NCBI RefSeq assembly: GCF_946187255.1
Contig: NZ_CAMHRZ010000057.1
Location: forward strand, 1-15,020
Length of the DNA: 15,020 nucleotides
Source of the DNA: an uncultured Ruminococcus sp.
GTDB taxonomy: Bacteria; Bacillota; Clostridia; Oscillospirales; Ruminococcaceae
Reading direction: 5' to 3'
The notes below the pieces were generated by a model. The model had not been told where the DNA came from. It saw only the letters and a list, made by a program, of their open reading frames with translations, and did not search any database. This document shows positions 14,567-15,020 of the stretch, piece after piece (the first letter of the stretch is position 1; each line of letters starts with the position of its first letter). Position numbers and translations under genes: made by a program.

Positions 14567-15020
14567 TTACACTGGGTTCATATTTTGCTCCAGCGCCTCC
14601 GACAAAGTGCTGCCAACAGCGGTGTGCGGGTACTTCATGAAGGTCTCACGGTCGGTGGAGCCTGTAGTCACTGCGGCAAAATCAACGCCTGCATTGACAG
14701 CTGTTTCGGCATCGATATGACTGTCACCAACATAGAGCACATCTTCACGGCTGACACCCAAAGCATCCATTGCTTTCAGTATCCCCTGCGGATCGGGCTT
14801 TGGTGCGGAAACGTCTTCCAGTCCGACGATAAGATCATAGGGGTGGGCATGGAGCTGCATCTCAAAGGACTCGACGATCCTGTAACGCATTTTTGTGGAT
14901 ACAATCGCCACCTTCGCGCCCTTCGCCCTAAGCTCCTCCAGTATACGCGGTGTGTCTGCGTAAAAGTATGTGTGCGCCGACATTACCTCGTTGGCTTTCT
15001 CAACGTATACCTTCCGCATA
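14567..15020 (-). CDS. HAD-superfamily phosphatase (phosphoglycolate phosphatase-like), C-terminal part
   Basis: About 150 C-terminal residues are visible and the gene continues past the right edge. The Met at 15019 is probably internal, because the nucleophile motif (DxDGT) and part of the cap domain are missing. Visible HAD motifs are motif II (AIVSTK, Ser/Thr), motif III Lys in APKPDP, and motif IV VGDSHIDAETA with the metal-binding aspartates. The spacing matches the PGP/PpaX-like subfamily, which hydrolyses small phosphoesters such as phosphoglycolate or pyrophosphate; the substrate is not determinable here. It ends 112 nt before yicC. I see no hairpin terminator in that gap, so some read-through into yicC is possible. 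Confidence 0.88.
   Translation of the reverse strand, partial: MRKVYVEKANEVMSAHTYFYADTPRILEELRAKGAKVAIVSTKMRYRIVESFEMQLHAHPYDLIVGLEDVSAPKPDPQGILKAMDALGVSREDVLYVGDSHIDAETAVNAGVDFAAVTTGSTDRETFMKYPHTAVGSTLSEALEQNMNPV

Noticed and set aside
1..15020. CRISPR arrays, insertion sequences, tRNA or rRNA genes, prophage or defence genes
   Set aside because: I saw no regular repeats, transposase, integrase, cloverleaf-like sequence or defence-type domains. The region is a conserved housekeeping cluster.

Overview
The window looks like a chromosomal segment of a low-to-mid GC Firmicute of class Clostridia, most plausibly near Ruminococcaceae/Oscillospirales. This rests on the gene order, AGGAGG-type ribosome binding sites, TTGACA/TATAAT-type promoters, a RemA, a PASTA-domain kinase and a SpoVM. 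The family-level placement is inference. Almost the whole window is a housekeeping cluster that in Bacillus subtilis runs yicC(yloC)-remA-gmk-rpoZ-coaBC-priA-def-fmt-rsmB-rlmN-prpC-prkC-rsgA-rpe-thiN-spoVM.

Layout from the left: (1) positions 1-83 hold the N-terminus of a GNAT-type acetyltransferase on the minus strand. (2) Positions 84-371 are an AT-rich divergent intergenic region with a good minus-strand promoter. (3) Positions 372-1346 on the plus strand encode a single-pass membrane protein of unknown function with a long charged coiled coil, closed by a strong terminator. (4) A second terminator, facing the first, ends the large minus-strand operon. (5) From 14454 down to 1444 runs that operon in transcription order: yicC, remA, gmk, rpoZ, priA, def, fmt, rsmB, rlmN, prpC, prkC, rsgA, thiN, and a 26-codon spoVM that is easily missed. 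Most junctions overlap or are under 40 nt apart; only thiN-spoVM has a sizeable gap (141 nt). One strong extended -10 promoter (14509-14537) precedes yicC. (6) Positions 14567-15020 hold the C-terminal part of a HAD phosphatase that runs off the right edge.

The operon joins RNA turnover (yicC), GTP precursor supply (gmk), RNA polymerase assembly (rpoZ), replication restart (priA), initiator Met-tRNA formylation and deformylation (fmt, def), rRNA/tRNA methylation (rsmB, rlmN), small-subunit maturation (rsgA), a cell-wall-sensing Ser/Thr kinase and its phosphatase (prkC, prpC), thiamine diphosphate synthesis (thiN) and spore-coat anchoring (spoVM). coaBC and rpe, which sit inside this cluster in Bacillus, are absent here.

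Nothing here amounts to a clearly new biological system. The points most worth a second look are the unlisted spoVM micro-gene, the uncharacterised coiled-coil membrane protein, a PrkC with an unusual acidic juxtamembrane tract and an extra extracytoplasmic domain, and a DEEG instead of DEEH Walker B motif in PriA.
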